Shown one piece after another: positions 35,005-47,655 of a DNA stretch of 64,000 bases. Position 1 is the first letter of the stretch; each line of letters begins with the position of its first letter. The stretch covers positions 372,001 to 436,000 of the forward strand of contig JASKOT010000004.1 in the NCBI GenBank assembly GCA_032158125.1. Reading direction: 5' to 3'. The position numbers were made by a program, and so were the translations under genes. The DNA is from Papiliotrema nemorosa. Taxonomy: Eukaryota; Basidiomycota; Tremellomycetes; Tremellales; Rhynchogastremaceae. The notes under the pieces were generated by a model that saw nothing but the letters and a program-made list of their open reading frames with translations, had not been told where the DNA came from and ran no database searches.

Positions 35005-35272
35005 CTTGCGTAGGGATTCCTGCTTGGGTATCAGACTGTAGCAGAGGTATACAAGAGAGATGGTATGCGTGAGACTCTGAGAAGGGATGTATGTGTCCGA
35101 AGAATGGGGGGCGTCCACGTTGAATTATCGCCCCGAAAGCAGGAAATGATAGACGCGTGGCATTCCCGCCGGAAGAGGCAGTCTCGACCGGCCCTCTCGA
35201 CACGAATGCATGTGTGCTCCGTGTAGCATAGTAGCATGAGAGAGATACGTGTATGCAGTTGGCATCTACAGT

Positions 35273-36598
35273 CTATGCAAGGAGGGCAGCGATCTGGGTC
35301 AAGGCCTCCTTGACCTCTTCTTCCGTACCCACGGTGATCCTCAGACATCCCTCACAGCCAATCTCGTTTCCTCGGAAACGCACAACCACTCCTCTACTCT
35401 CGGCCATGGTCTTGTAGACAAAGTTTGCCTTGACGTTGCTCGGCTTGCCTGCTTCATCCAGGATCTGTGCCAAGACAAAGTTGGCGTGATTTCCACCGAG
35501 GATCTCTCCCACACCCTTGATCTGCTTCAACCCGTCTATCAGCTTTTCTCGATTTTGGTTCAGTGTCGCCACTGCGGTTGCCATGGCTATCAGACCTGGA
35601 GTCGAGACGGCAGAGATGGCGAGGGAAGCAGTCGGAAGGGAGATGTTGTAAGGTGCTTTGGTGTTGGTGAGGATTTGCACCAGTGGCGGCGGCGCAAGAA
35701 GGTAGCCCAGTCTAGTTATCAGCGCTGTTGGTCCGCGTGACCCACCTGATGGCAGCAAGCCCAAAACTCTTGCTGAGGGTTTGCGAAACACAGACATTGG
35801 CGTACTCGTTGACCAAGGAGTTGGCACTGCTTCCTTCGGGTGAAAAGTCGATGTAAGCCTCGTCAACGACGACGACGCCTTTGAACTTTGGATTGTCAAG
35901 TACCCTTCGGACAGCGTCCAGTGGGATCAGAGTGCCGGTAGGGTTTCCAGGAGAACAGATGAAGAGGATTTTGAGATCGGGGTGGGCATCGAACGCTTTA
36001 TCCATCTGTCATCAGCGTGCGCTTGAGCCAGAGGACTCACAGCTGGCTCGTCTAATTGGAAAGATCCACCTTTGGTGATCAGAGGGACCTCTACGACGCC
36101 GACATCATTGACATTGGCAGTGACCTTGTACATGCCATAGGTCGGGGGAGTGGTCATGACCTGATCTTTCCCTGGCACACACAAAACTCGATACAGCATG
36201 TCGATGACTTCATCACTACCGACTCCAAGGAACACCCAGTTCTCGTCAGGAACACCCCGGAATGAAGCGATACTTTTCTTGAGATCGTCGTGGGTAGGGG
36301 AAGGGTATCTATTCAAACTGGAGATCTCCTCGTCGGAAAGGAGGGAAAGCGTTTGTTGAGCGATGGCACTTGGATCGACCTGACCGTTCTCGTTTGGCTC
36401 CTGCGGAGTCTTGATCTTGAGCGCGGGCAGGGCTGAACCGATGGCGTTCTCGTTGGCATCTAGCAAGACCCCTGCTGAATAGTCGTCTCGGGCACATCGA
36501 TACGGCGTCAAGGCGAGGATATTAGGTCGGATGATCGACTCGAGGGAAAAGTGAGATGGCTTGGACGGGCCTGGTGCTTTGAGACCAAGGATAGGCAT
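35273..36598 (-). CDS. HIS5: histidinol-phosphate aminotransferase
   Basis: This PLP enzyme of histidine biosynthesis converts imidazole-acetol phosphate and glutamate to histidinol phosphate. Three exons give about 415 residues. Markers in order: IIRPNILALTPYRCARDDY, LLDANENAIG, NRYPSPTHDDLKKSIASF, VFLGVGSDEVIDMLYRVL, FICSPGNPTGTLIP, VVVVDEAYIDFS, and SQTLSKSFGLAAIRLGYLL with the PLP lysine in SKSFG. The C-terminus is GCLRITVGTEEEVKEAL. The first exon junction adds MDKAFDAHPDLK. The start MPILGLKAPGPSK is the first Met of the frame, giving a normal length. Confidence 0.95.
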
Positions 36599-36810
36599 GG
36601 CGGATGCGTGTAGAGGTGAGGGTTGAAATGTGCAGTTGATAGCGATGTCGTGGTTGAAATCGACTCGCTCACTCGGTCATTCAGATTTGCGGGGTTTAGC
36701 ACACTCGACTCGATCCTTGACCTTTTACATTTCACCTCGACTCATCATGCAGAATATCGATGCATCACAGATAGTCCATCATAGAAGTATCACACATACT
36801 AGCGCTCCAT

Positions 36811-38535
<1,725 letters not shown>

Positions 38536-39144
38536 GATGTTGTATGGCCGACTTGGGAATAGTAGAATAAAGGAGCTTTGAGCACAAAGGAGAGGGTGCA
38601 CAACCGCTGTCGGAGGAGAGATTGACCTGGTCAAATCGAGTCTACCTTTGAGAAGCAGAATGGTAGAGAAAGGAACACCTAGAATGGGACAAGTCAGTAG
38701 AAGAGTAAACGTCAATGACATTGAGCTCGTCAGTGTGATCGAAGCCTATGCATGTGGAGATGTCGAGGGGGATGAGAACGATGAAACACTTGGACGGTGC
38801 AAGGATGATCATTCAACGTGAAACACTCTTGCGAACCCCCCTTTGACCCAATCTGGCTTGTCCTTGACCCTTCCCTTACAAAGTAGCCTTCATGGGTCAC
38901 AGAGACCATCACTGTTGCATTGTGACTGTCGTCGAGAGACACCTTGATTCATGCAAGAAGTAGCAGGTCGTCGAATGATAAGGGGGTGTTGTAAACAGCT
39001 CATCGGACAAATCCGAAGAAGAAGAAGAAGAATGGGACCCACGAGGTGCACACAAGGCCGATGATTACTCAGACCCCATTTCAGACCTCCCCCCTGTCAT
39101 CTCGTCTCTCTCCATTCCACTTTCCACACCTCACTTCTCTCACC
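38536..39144. other. divergent promoter region (CPK1-like / ARO8-like)
   Basis: No gene is seen. It contains ccccccTTTGACCC at 38836-38849, about 300 bases from each start codon, a (GAA)n purine stretch near 39014-39032 and a pyrimidine-rich leader before 39145. Confidence 0.5.
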
Positions 39145-40956
39145 ATGGACTCGTCCTTTGCTATCCCAAGCGATGCTTCGATCAGTCCCAAGGGTCAGCC
39201 CATGCTGGCGAGGCAATCCGTCGCGAAGCCCAATGCGATCGATCTCAGTCATCATCTGAACAATATCGCCACGCATCGAACGCCCAATCAGCTCAAAGAG
39301 CTCTATCGATATGCTGGCGTACCAGGCATGATCACCATGGCAGGTGGTATCCCATCGCCCGAGTTGTTCCCTTTTGACACGCTCTCGGCCACGGTGCTCG
39401 CTCCAGATGCAATGCCTCTGCACGATCCAAGGGTGCCAAAGAAGCAATCTCTTCTTTCGTGGTTGTGGTCGAAATCGACGCTGTCATTCACCATCCCAAA
39501 GTATGTCCCCAACGCGACACCGACTACAATCCAGCTTGCCACATCGCTACAATATCAATCGGCCACTGGACCGCCAGCGCTCCCGCTTTTCCTGCGCGAA
39601 TACGTCTCCAAGGTCTACAACCCGGCATATGCCGATTGGGATGTCTTGTTGAACTGCGGAAACACTGATGGATGGGGAAAGATTGTTTTCATGTTGATGG
39701 AGAAGGGCGATGCCATTCTCGTGGAAGAGTGGACATACCCAGGAGCAGAAAACTCGTTTTTGCCATTGGAGACTGAAATGGTACCGATCAAGATGGACGG
39801 TCAGGGTGTGATACCTGGACACTTGGAGGAAGTTTTGTCTACCTGGGACGAGGCGAAGCGAGGAAGAAAACGACCCAAGATCTTCTACACCATTCCCACC
39901 GGTCAAAACCCCACGGGTGCTACCATGCTGGGCGACAGGAAGAAGGAAATTTACGATATTTGCGTAAAATACGGTGAGTGATTACGACGAGAAGGGCTGA
40001 GGCTAGACATCATCATTTGCGAAGATGAGCCTTACTTTTGTCTCTTTACCGGGGATTGGACGCCTAAATCGCATCCCAAGCTTGATTCCGCTGGCGAAGA
40101 CGCAGAAAAGTCTGAAGGCAAGAAAGGTCATGAAGCCTTTATCAAGGCACTTCCCCCGACATACTTGGCATACGATTATCAAGGCCGGGTCATCCGGATG
40201 GACGTGAGTGCGAAATCGACCATGAGCTGATCCAAGACCTTTTCCAAGACCTCCTGCCCGGGATCCCGGCTCGGCTGGTTCACAGCTTCGCCCCTCTTCA
40301 TTGAGCGACTCACGCGGGCGACCGAGGCATCGACTCAGGCTCCTAGCGGTTTCGCGACGGCGATGACTGCCATGCTGCTCCAGAAATGGGGCTTTGACGG
40401 CTACATCCGATGGCTGCGAGGTATCAAGGCTACGTACCGCACTCGCAAGACCTGGATGTGCGATACTTTTGACGACTTTTTCCATCTGGAATTTGACGGT
40501 GCGCCAAACGGTGTCGCGACCAATGCAGCTGTTCGCGATGTGCTGGACTTTGGTCGTGGTGTCACATGCTACGCCAAGAATGTCCGGCCTAGCGCCTGGG
40601 ATGAGAAGCGAGGTCTCGCCGGCAGGCACGGCCCACCTTTGATTTCCTTCATCCCACCGACCGCAGGAATGTTCATCTTCCTCGCCGTGCACATCGATCA
40701 ACACCCAGACTACCACTCGTTGGAGGCAAAGGGTGAGGATGCCACTCGAAAGCTTCTTGACAAGCTCTGGCAGCTTTTGGCCGATAATCTTGTACTATTC
40801 GCTCCAGGATGGGCGTTTGATGCGAATGGTCCGCATGCCATTGGCGGCAAAGGGACGGGATACTTTAGGTTGTCTTATTCCATCGCGACATACGAGGAGA
40901 CGCGCAAAGCTATCGGCACCTTTGCTGATGTGCTCACCCAGTTTTATCGGTTGTAG
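39145..40956 (+). CDS. ARO8: aromatic / 2-aminoadipate aminotransferase
   Basis: This class I PLP aminotransferase acts on aromatic amino acids or 2-aminoadipate. Three exons give about 580 residues. In order: DLSHHLNNIATHRTPNQLKELYRYAGVPGMITMAGGIPSPELFPFD (read in pieces), YQSATGPPALPLFLREYV, NCGNTDGWGKIVFML, EEWTYPGAENSFLP, YTIPTGQNPTGATM, ICEDEPYFCLF and the PLP lysine in MDTFSKTSCPGSRLGWF, which is formed across the second intron. The C-terminus reads GTGYFRLSYS and then a helix. The length and the PSPELFPFD block match Aro8/KAT-II-type proteins. The start MDSSFAIPSD has a good context (caccATGga). Substrate choice cannot be read from the sequence. Confidence 0.9.
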
Positions 40957-41134
40957 AGGTGATGTGGTTGGGTTTTGTAGAGACTTTTGTATCTGGAATG
41001 TATCGATGCTAGAGCTGAAGATGTAGGCGTTGTGTAGACAGGCGGTCTGTGCGCAGGAGGTCTTCCTCTCCTCCTTCATTCTTTTCTCCTTCTTACTCTT
41101 CTCACTGTTGTTACACCGCTCTGATTTCTTGACA

Positions 41135-42272
41135 ATGTCTGTTGACGAGCTCCGATGCAATCATCTGGAGTGCAGGATCCCTTTAAACCAAAGAGGCCAG
41201 GCCGTGGTTACCACCTGTTCCCGTGAGTAGACTAGGCAGGGGGGCGGCTGATTGCAGATATCTTTTGCGGTGAGCGAGACGAGAGAGTCCACCTGAAGAG
41301 CAGTGACTTGTGCAAATGATTTGTTTGGACAGAGCTCAGCTTGTCCTGCTTGTCAGCAGGAGTTGGCCGAGCCGTGAGTGGAACATTGAAGGTCACTGAC
41401 GATCAGGGGGGATATCGTCGTACGTCTCCGGTACGACCCTGTTTACCTGCTCACGACAGAGCACCTTTCTCAACCCGAGCAATGGATACAAGGGGGTAGG
41501 TTTAGGTGAGACTCGACGCTCATGTAGACTGTATTGGCAGGATTATCTCCGATTGTCATTATGGAGATTGCTCAGAGGGCGTTGAGCTTTTGGACTTATC
41601 AGATGTCGCAGCAAAGGTATGGTCCATGCGTTTGTCGCTTACGAAGCGCCTTTCAGGTCATGCTCTTGAAGAACCAGGAGCGAGTCATTGCCAAAAAGGA
41701 TCAGGAGGTTGCCGCGGGTGCGTCGCGAGCAAGCGCAAGCTGATGGTAGTACAGGGACAATTGAGCTGTGAGTGGAAGGTTCAAGTGGGCTGATAAAGTG
41801 TCGCATAGGCAGATTAGCGGTGAGTAGCGACGCCTCCTCTTGCTCATCACAGATCTGCAGCAAGAGCTGCAAGGCGCAAAGAGACGGATCCAACAGCTCT
41901 CGGACCAGGCGAGGGAGAATGAAAAAGAGTCGAGACAATTACGGGGGAGATATGATCAGGTCGGTCATTGCAACGCAGGGCTGATACTAGGTCAAGCGTC
42001 GAGCACTTTTGGGTGCAATCAAGGGCGTGGAGCCCGTGTCTACCCCGCCCGTTGCAATGTCTTACGAGCGACCTCTTCGACCGGATCGATTGTCGGCTCA
42101 ACCTCAACAAGGACCTCGGCCGTTTGTCGCGACTCCGGTTAATCGCATCGCCGGGAAACCGATGCCTCGATCTCGTATCTCGGTCCCTCATCCATCGAGT
42201 GAAAACAGCGACGTTCAGCAGAAGACCAAGACGGGTAGCAGGCTGTCTCAGCGAAAGGCTAGCAAGTCATGA
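41135..42272 (+). CDS. HEI10: HEI10/CCNB1IP1-type RING protein (meiotic pro-crossover factor)
   Basis: HEI10 proteins are RING E3 ligases that form foci on meiotic chromosomes and mark crossover sites. About eight exons give some 250-260 residues. The RING is built from three exons: LRCNHLECRIPLNQ, VTTCSHIFCVTCANDLF and SSACPACQQELAEPGDIVV. Next is the diagnostic HEI10 block LSPIVIMEIAQRALSFWTYQMSQQ, then a coiled coil (LKNQERVIAKKDQEV, ISDLQQELQGAKRRIQQLS) and a disordered tail with RISVPHPSS ending QRKASKS. Exon joins were chosen to keep the RING cysteines. A possible 30-nt intron at 41617-41646 is in frame and may be retained. The presence of this gene suggests a sexual cycle. Confidence 0.87.
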
Positions 42273-42395
42273 ACTGTATACGTAGGCTGACGATGAAGCC
42301 GGGCCAAAGGATTATGGTCTGTAATCGGAGGACTCCGCATGCCCGAGGAAGATGACTCGGTTGTAATCCATGTATATTGATGTCTGGTTTGCACC

Positions 42396-43695
42396 ATGTC
42401 CTTGCATACCATCCCCATCGCTCAGCGTCCTCCCCACGGTCCAATCTCCTCCAGGATCTTCTTCCCTCTCTTATTCACCTTGGCACAACTTGGACTCATC
42501 TTCGCACAAGTCGTCGCCTTGCCCCTTCTACTAATCCCCTTTGTCGGTCGTTCGGCCTTTAAGAATGTGATCGACTACACCAAGGATGGTTATGGCCGAC
42601 TCTGTGAGTCGATGTTTGCGCTCCTCTAACGAAAGTAATCCTCATCACGGTCCTCTTTGGGCCGACAACGCTCAAACTCACGACCAGCTCGCCCGAGCTC
42701 GCAAATCTCGTTGAAACCGACTCGTACGGAAACATGACGCGACTCAATTTGCCCGAGAGGATGATCCTCATGGCCAACCACCAAGCCTATTTGGACTGGA
42801 TGTACATGTGGATTTTGGCATGCTATTCGGGAAACTCGAAGGGAGTGGTCATCCTACTCAAAGCGAGCCTACGCAAGATACCAGGTTTGGGCTGGGCTAT
42901 GGCAAGTACTGTTCTCGGCTCATCTGACAACAGGCCAACTTTCGTTTCATTTTCATGGATCGATCCTGGGCGACCGATCAAAAACGACTGTCAAAAGCAC
43001 TGGCAGAGCTGGGTCGGGAAGCACATTCAGCCGATCAGCGCGAATCATCATCCCTCTTGGCGAAAGCGAGATCATCCCTGTGGCTGCTCATCTTTCCCGA
43101 GGGGACAATCACAAGCGACGAGGAGCGCGCCAAATCTGTGCGGTATGCTGAGCGAGAGGGTATTGATGACCTCGTCACCATGTTGCATCCCAGGTCGACC
43201 GGTCTCCTGTTTTGTCTACGGAGCCTTTTGCCCCATGTTCCCGATCTCAAACTTTTGGATGCAACCATCGGGTACCCTGGGGTACCGTACGGCAAGTACC
43301 CTCAAGACTATTATGGACTCTTTTCCGTCTTTCTCCGATCCGTCCCACCACCCACGGTGCATATTCACCTACAACTCTACTCGAATCTGACATCGCCCGA
43401 CTGTCCCATCCCCTCTCTCACGCAAAAGGAGTCGGACCAGGCGGTCGACAAGGAAGAGGCTCGAGCGTTTGAGCTTTGGATTCGAAAGGTGTGGCAGGAC
43501 AAGGAGAAGCGAATGGAGAGCTTTTACCGCGAGCAACGTTTCGACGGCACCGTCGAGACTGTACCCATCCGTCAATTGCAAGTTGTACCGCCTGATTTTG
43601 CTGACACTAGGCGTTGGACTGACAACATCGCTGCGTTTGGTGCGGGCGGTTTGGCAGTGGTCGCGGTCGCCCTCACATGGCTCGCTAGATCGTAA
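42396..43695 (+). CDS. 1-acyl-sn-glycerol-3-phosphate acyltransferase family protein
   Basis: The enzyme transfers an acyl chain to a lysophospholipid in the ER. Three exons give about 410 residues. A hydrophobic N-terminal region (FFPLLFTLAQLGLIFAQVVALPLLLIPF) leads to motif I NHQAYLDWMYMW (HX4D), FIFMDRSW and motif III FPEGTITSDEERAKS. The C-terminus has a further helix (AAFGAGGLAVVAVALTWLA). The block LHPRSTGLLFCLRSL and DATIGYPG place it with the LCLAT1/AGPAT3-5 and yeast Cst26-type group. The second intron (42902-42933) has a GC donor (gcaagt), because no GT donor restores the frame into NFRFIFMDRSW. Confidence 0.88.
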
Positions 43696-43811
43696 TTTTG
43701 TCATGCATACATACAGTTGCTTACAACGTTGATCCCTTTCAGACGGTATTTGATCCTTGAAGTTTACAATATCCTCTTTGTACGGTCACAGACTTTTCGC
43801 ACGATACAACC

Positions 43812-45399
43812 TCACTTTGTCCAGCGCCATGATTCGAATCCAAGATTCTCGCTCGGTTCAAGAGTACTGAACCTGCGGCGACGAGCCAGTGGCTGCTCTT
43901 CGCTTCTTTCTACATGTGCCTTGAGGGCATGAGATCGTACGAGGAACCCCAAAATGTCAGTGATAGCAACCACCTGGTTGCTCGATAATTGAGAAGGCGG
44001 AGGAGGTGGCAGACCGGGCATGCCTTCATACAAGACCTCGCGGAGATCGGTGAATGAGCGGCTCGGAGATGGCGGGTACAAGGGCGAGATGGGCGGTGAG
44101 CTTGCGACTGTTCTCACGAAAATGCGTGACGAGGCCGTGGCCAGGATCAAATGTGAGGCGTGCAGAATCGAGGTGTCGGAAGTAATGGTATGGACCGGGA
44201 AACGTTCTTCCCCTCGAGCTTGTCCTGCAAGCTCGGAGACTTGCAATCCTTTGACGAGATCTTCCAAGGTCATTCCGAGCACTTTTTTGCCTTCACTGGG
44301 TACGACCAGGCTCGCGCAGTCACGACAAGTCACCACGCTAAGCAATTCTTGTGAGAGCACGAGGTCGAAAGGATCGGGCGAAGAGGTGACAGACGAGCCA
44401 CTAGAGTCGGATCCGTTCCTCGCCCGTAAGACTCCCAAGGCCCCAAGACCTTGGATACTCATCACCTGCATGGCGTCTAGCACCGAGGCGGATCCAGAGA
44501 GTGAGATTGCTGGGGAAGCTGCCAGCGTGGAAACGGGATGATTCAGGTCGACGAGACAGTGCTGTGTGACAAGATGGCGTAGGAGCATCACGTCGGTCAG
44601 GACGTGGGGCAACACACCGACTCGATGAACGCCCGAGGCGAATACGGGGAGTACGGTCCGTAGGGTTGTATCAGGGGAATACGAGTAGAATGGTGACTTG
44701 CGCGACAAGTCTGCGATGAGCTTTGTCGGGGGCTTCTCTTACCGCACAAATCTCCAATAGGCACTTGAATCCCTCGGCGGAGAAGAGACGCGATCTTGTG
44801 ACTTTTAGCATCCAAAGCAGAAGAGCCAGATGCCTGAAGGACGACGAGGAGAAACGCGTTTAGGTCAGAATACTGGCGGATGAGCGCGATAGCTTTACAG
44901 AGGGCACAAACGTCAAAGAAGCCATGCGAGTCGCCTTTTTGCACCAATAAGCACGATTCTGAGCTTTTGAGGAGCATCTGGCGTCAGCTTTGAACCGAAG
45001 AGGGCCCACCTCGACCGCCTCCTCGGTCCCGGTCATGTGGTCTACGACAGGGCAATTGGCCTCGATACCATGCAGAATCTGACCGACGGGCGTGTCTAGC
45101 CATGTCGCATCGCGAGGAGCAAGCACCACTGACGCTGGGAGCGACGAAGAGAGGGAGCCGTAAGAACCCGCATCAAAGGAAGGTCGCTTGCGCGAGACTA
45201 GGGATCCATGTCGTTGGGGAACAGGGACCGGCGCTGCTCGCGGCGAGAGTGTGGGCGAGATGGGCAACGACGGCCTTCTTACATGCTGCGAGGGAGGTGA
45301 TTTGGACGGCTCAAGTGGTCTAGGAGATGGTATGGACATGGAGGGATACAAGGTCAAACGGTAAGGTGGAGCTAGATCGGCAATGGTAACCGGATGCAT
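43812..45399 (-). CDS. SDS23: SDS23/Moc1-like CBS-domain protein
   Basis: Sds23 proteins carry tandem CBS domains and modulate PP2A-type phosphatases and APC/C in response to nutrients. Three or four exons give about 480 residues. The N-terminus is Ser/Pro-rich. The CBS region starts at TWLDTPVGQILHGIEANCPVV, followed by SCLLVQKGDSHGFFDVCAL, QYSDLNAFLLVVL, SPFYSYSPDTTLRTVLPVFA, GVHRVGVLPHV, ISLSGSASVLDAMQVM, and VHTITSDTSILHASHLIL. The annotated ATG at 45399 lies only 19 bases after the stop of the next gene on the same strand; a start at 45339 (MSIPSPRPLEPSK) is more natural. Either way the promoter must lie inside or before the upstream gene. Confidence 0.82.
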
Positions 45400-45418
45400 T
45401 ATACTGATAAATTATTCG

Positions 45419-46408
45419 TCACGGGCGTAAGATGGCAAGAGGTGGTTCCCGGGACCCTACAGATCGGGCTCTAGTGATACTACTCTCTAATCTCTGATAC
45501 ACGCTATCCCCTTGTCGCAACGATCCGACAAAGACTGGAGTCTCATCCAGAGCAGGGGGACAAGCTTCTCCCGAAGCTCGTCGACCGTATTGACGAAAGC
45601 CAGGCAAATGCTCGGATGCTCTCCGCCAGCGAGGTCCAGGAGGTGATTCCTCTGTAGACTCATCCTCCACATCTGGCAGGTCGGAAACATCGGGCATGGG
45701 TGAGCCGCATCGACCGTTCCGGGGACCTGCGTCTGACAATCTTCCCCTAGCGGCTTCGCTACCGGATCGCGATCGAGTGGGCGGAGGGCTGCAGTGTCGG
45801 GAACATGTCTTGGGAGCCGCGTGCACATCAATCACTTGGATGTGCCCGCGTCCGCGCCGCATCGGCGGAGGAAGAATAGCCGGCGCTGGATGAGGGTTTG
45901 GTGTGGGTTCATCGCCATAGTTGGTTGACCTCGCAAAAGGATAATCGCCGGGCGCACGGGGGATGGTAGTGTAGTCTTCGTCATCAGAAAACTCGCCGTC
46001 CTCTTCGTCCTCTTCATAACCGAGGTCAGAGTCAGAGCCGGGATCATCCAGGGGGGTGGGGGGTCGAAGCGGGGGGTGAGGTAAAGGTGTTGGCGCTGCG
46101 ACAGCAAATTTCAGGGCCTTTCTGTGCTCTGGGTTCTCCTTGAGATGATGTAGTTCGAGACTGCCTTCGATATCTGAATGTTGAAAGTCACGCTGAAGGA
46201 TTGGAGTCGGACTGCCATTGATGTCGGTGCGCAGAGTCTGAGGTGCGGGGAGGGGTTTGGGCTTGCGAAGCAGCGTCAAGAGAGAGATCGGCTGAGGGGA
46301 GGCGGCACTGTCACTGGCGGCATCGCTGCATTCTGGAGAAGAGACGGCAGGGAGGTGAGGGATGGGGTGTTTGTGGAAGTGTAGCGGGGGAGGAGTCGCC
46401 ACGGCCAT
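45419..46408 (-). CDS. hypothetical Pro/Ser-rich acidic protein, single exon
   Basis: I do not recognise this 329-residue protein. It is one uninterrupted frame, rare in this window. It is rich in Pro, Ser and Arg, with an acidic core (DSDLGYEEDEEDGEFSDDED) and many RRAS or RSxS sites that suit phosphorylation. A short ordered-looking stretch is HIQVIDVHAAPKTCSRHCS. DPGSDSDLG and VFVGSLRQGDS may be further conserved islets. The frame starts MAVATPPPLHF just after a promoter containing a G14 tract. Codon use is coding-like throughout, so a real gene is likely, although the end almost touches the SDS23-like start. Confidence 0.6.
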   Translation of the reverse strand: MAVATPPPLHFHKHPIPHLPAVSSPECSDAASDSAASPQPISLLTLLRKPKPLPAPQTLRTDINGSPTPILQRDFQHSDIEGSLELHHLKENPEHRKALKFAVAAPTPLPHPPLRPPTPLDDPGSDSDLGYEEDEEDGEFSDDEDYTTIPRAPGDYPFARSTNYGDEPTPNPHPAPAILPPPMRRGRGHIQVIDVHAAPKTCSRHCSPPPTRSRSGSEAARGRLSDAGPRNGRCGSPMPDVSDLPDVEDESTEESPPGPRWRRASEHLPGFRQYGRRASGEACPPALDETPVFVGSLRQGDSVYQRLESSITRARSVGSREPPLAILRP

Positions 46409-46603
46409 GGTGAATCAGCGAAGAGGGATAGGGGGTTGAGTGGTTTGAGTTGCGTGAAGGGTGGTATTATGTAGGTCTCTGGAGTGAGAATCGTCTACTC
46501 GGTGGTGATGTGGTGACCATCATGGTGAGGATGGGGTCGTCGTCGCCGTCGCCAGGTAGAATGAGTGTATAGCAAGGGCAGAGAGTTTCAAGAAGGCGGC
46601 GGC

Positions 46604-46617
46604 GGGGGGGGGGGGGG
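46604..46617. repeat. poly-G run (G14)
   Basis: This sits about 200 bases upstream of the start of the 45419-46408 gene, within its promoter and next to a ggcggcgg stretch. It is similar in kind to the C18 and C13 tracts found upstream of other genes here. Confidence 0.85.
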
Positions 46618-46745
46618 TTTGTTATTGTACCCCCTGATGACGATTGAGCTTGGAATTCGCCACCGAGTGGCAAACATCACAAGGTTCATCATTTGAACAC
46701 TGCCCCCTTCGTGACCCCTCCATCTGGTTGTACACTACGGGTAAC

Positions 46746-47640
46746 TTACGGGTACTCTTCCCTGCGATAGCGGATCCCTCTGGCAGACTGCCCGGTCATG
46801 CAGTCATCTATGCCTGCCTCTGATCTCACTGCAAGATCCTTTTCTCCTCGAGTTGCCCCTTGAGCAGCTCGTCGATCGGCAAGGGGTTTCAGCATCATAG
46901 CCAACAGGATGACCATCGTATCAGGTATAACCAGGAGAGCGTAGGACACCTAGAGAACAGACAACAGGCCCATGAGTACATCTTACCAACGCAGCGATCG
47001 TGGCCGGAAAAACAAACTCTGTGTATTGAAGATTCCAACAAGTTCAATCCCCATAAATAACAAGGGAATTCCGGCCACTGGGCGCGATCGGTAGATCTCT
47101 GCGAATTGAGGGCTCTACCTTAGCTCATACACAGAAACAGACCACCTGCACGACGCCCGCAACGACAAAAAGGGCGTGGACAGGGCCATACACCAAGATG
47201 GGGACACTGTCTCCTTTCTCTGTCCTCGCTGACCGCTGGCCACTGTAGCATGACCGTAGGCCCTGGGATCGGCCATATCGACTCCAGCTCGTATCACGCA
47301 AAAGGCTGCGAGGTCTCCCGCACCCGCCGCATCGAATAGTCATGAGAGCAGAACCAGCACTGAGAGGACGGTTCCCGCATAAAAAGCTTCTTATGTGAGG
47401 CTGTCATCGACAGGTTTTGTACAACCCCATGGACACAGAGTATCCGCGAGGAGGCTGCCCAAAGAATAGCACTGAGCCGGATCGCTTGCTGGATCTCATC
47501 AATCCCATCAACAGCCCATGCGTCGACTTTTCCCGCCACAACTTGAAATTTGCGGAATGACATTGATGGTGAACAGCACGGGCCCGAGTGTAGAAGGAAT
47601 TGTTATTTGAAAGGTTGACAGGACGCATGACATTACATGG
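46746..47640 (-). other. possible spliced or decayed multi-pass membrane protein gene
   Basis: Reading the minus strand from 47640 to 46746, membrane-helix-like pieces occur one after another in different frames: IPSTLGPVLFTINVIPQIS, GTVLSVLVLLS, ILVYGPVHALFVVAGVVQVVCF, GIPLLFMGIELVGIFNT and FPATIAALVSYALLVIPDTMVILLAMM. The last is joined across a good gt..ag intron (gtaaga..tctctag). Some joins can be explained by short introns, but the step between GIELVGIFNT and FVFPATIAAL is not. This may be a gene I cannot splice, or a decayed one. The overall pattern recalls lipid-exporter-like seven-helix fungal proteins, without a firm match. Confidence 0.3.
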
Positions 47641-47655
47641 TAATTTGCTGATGCA

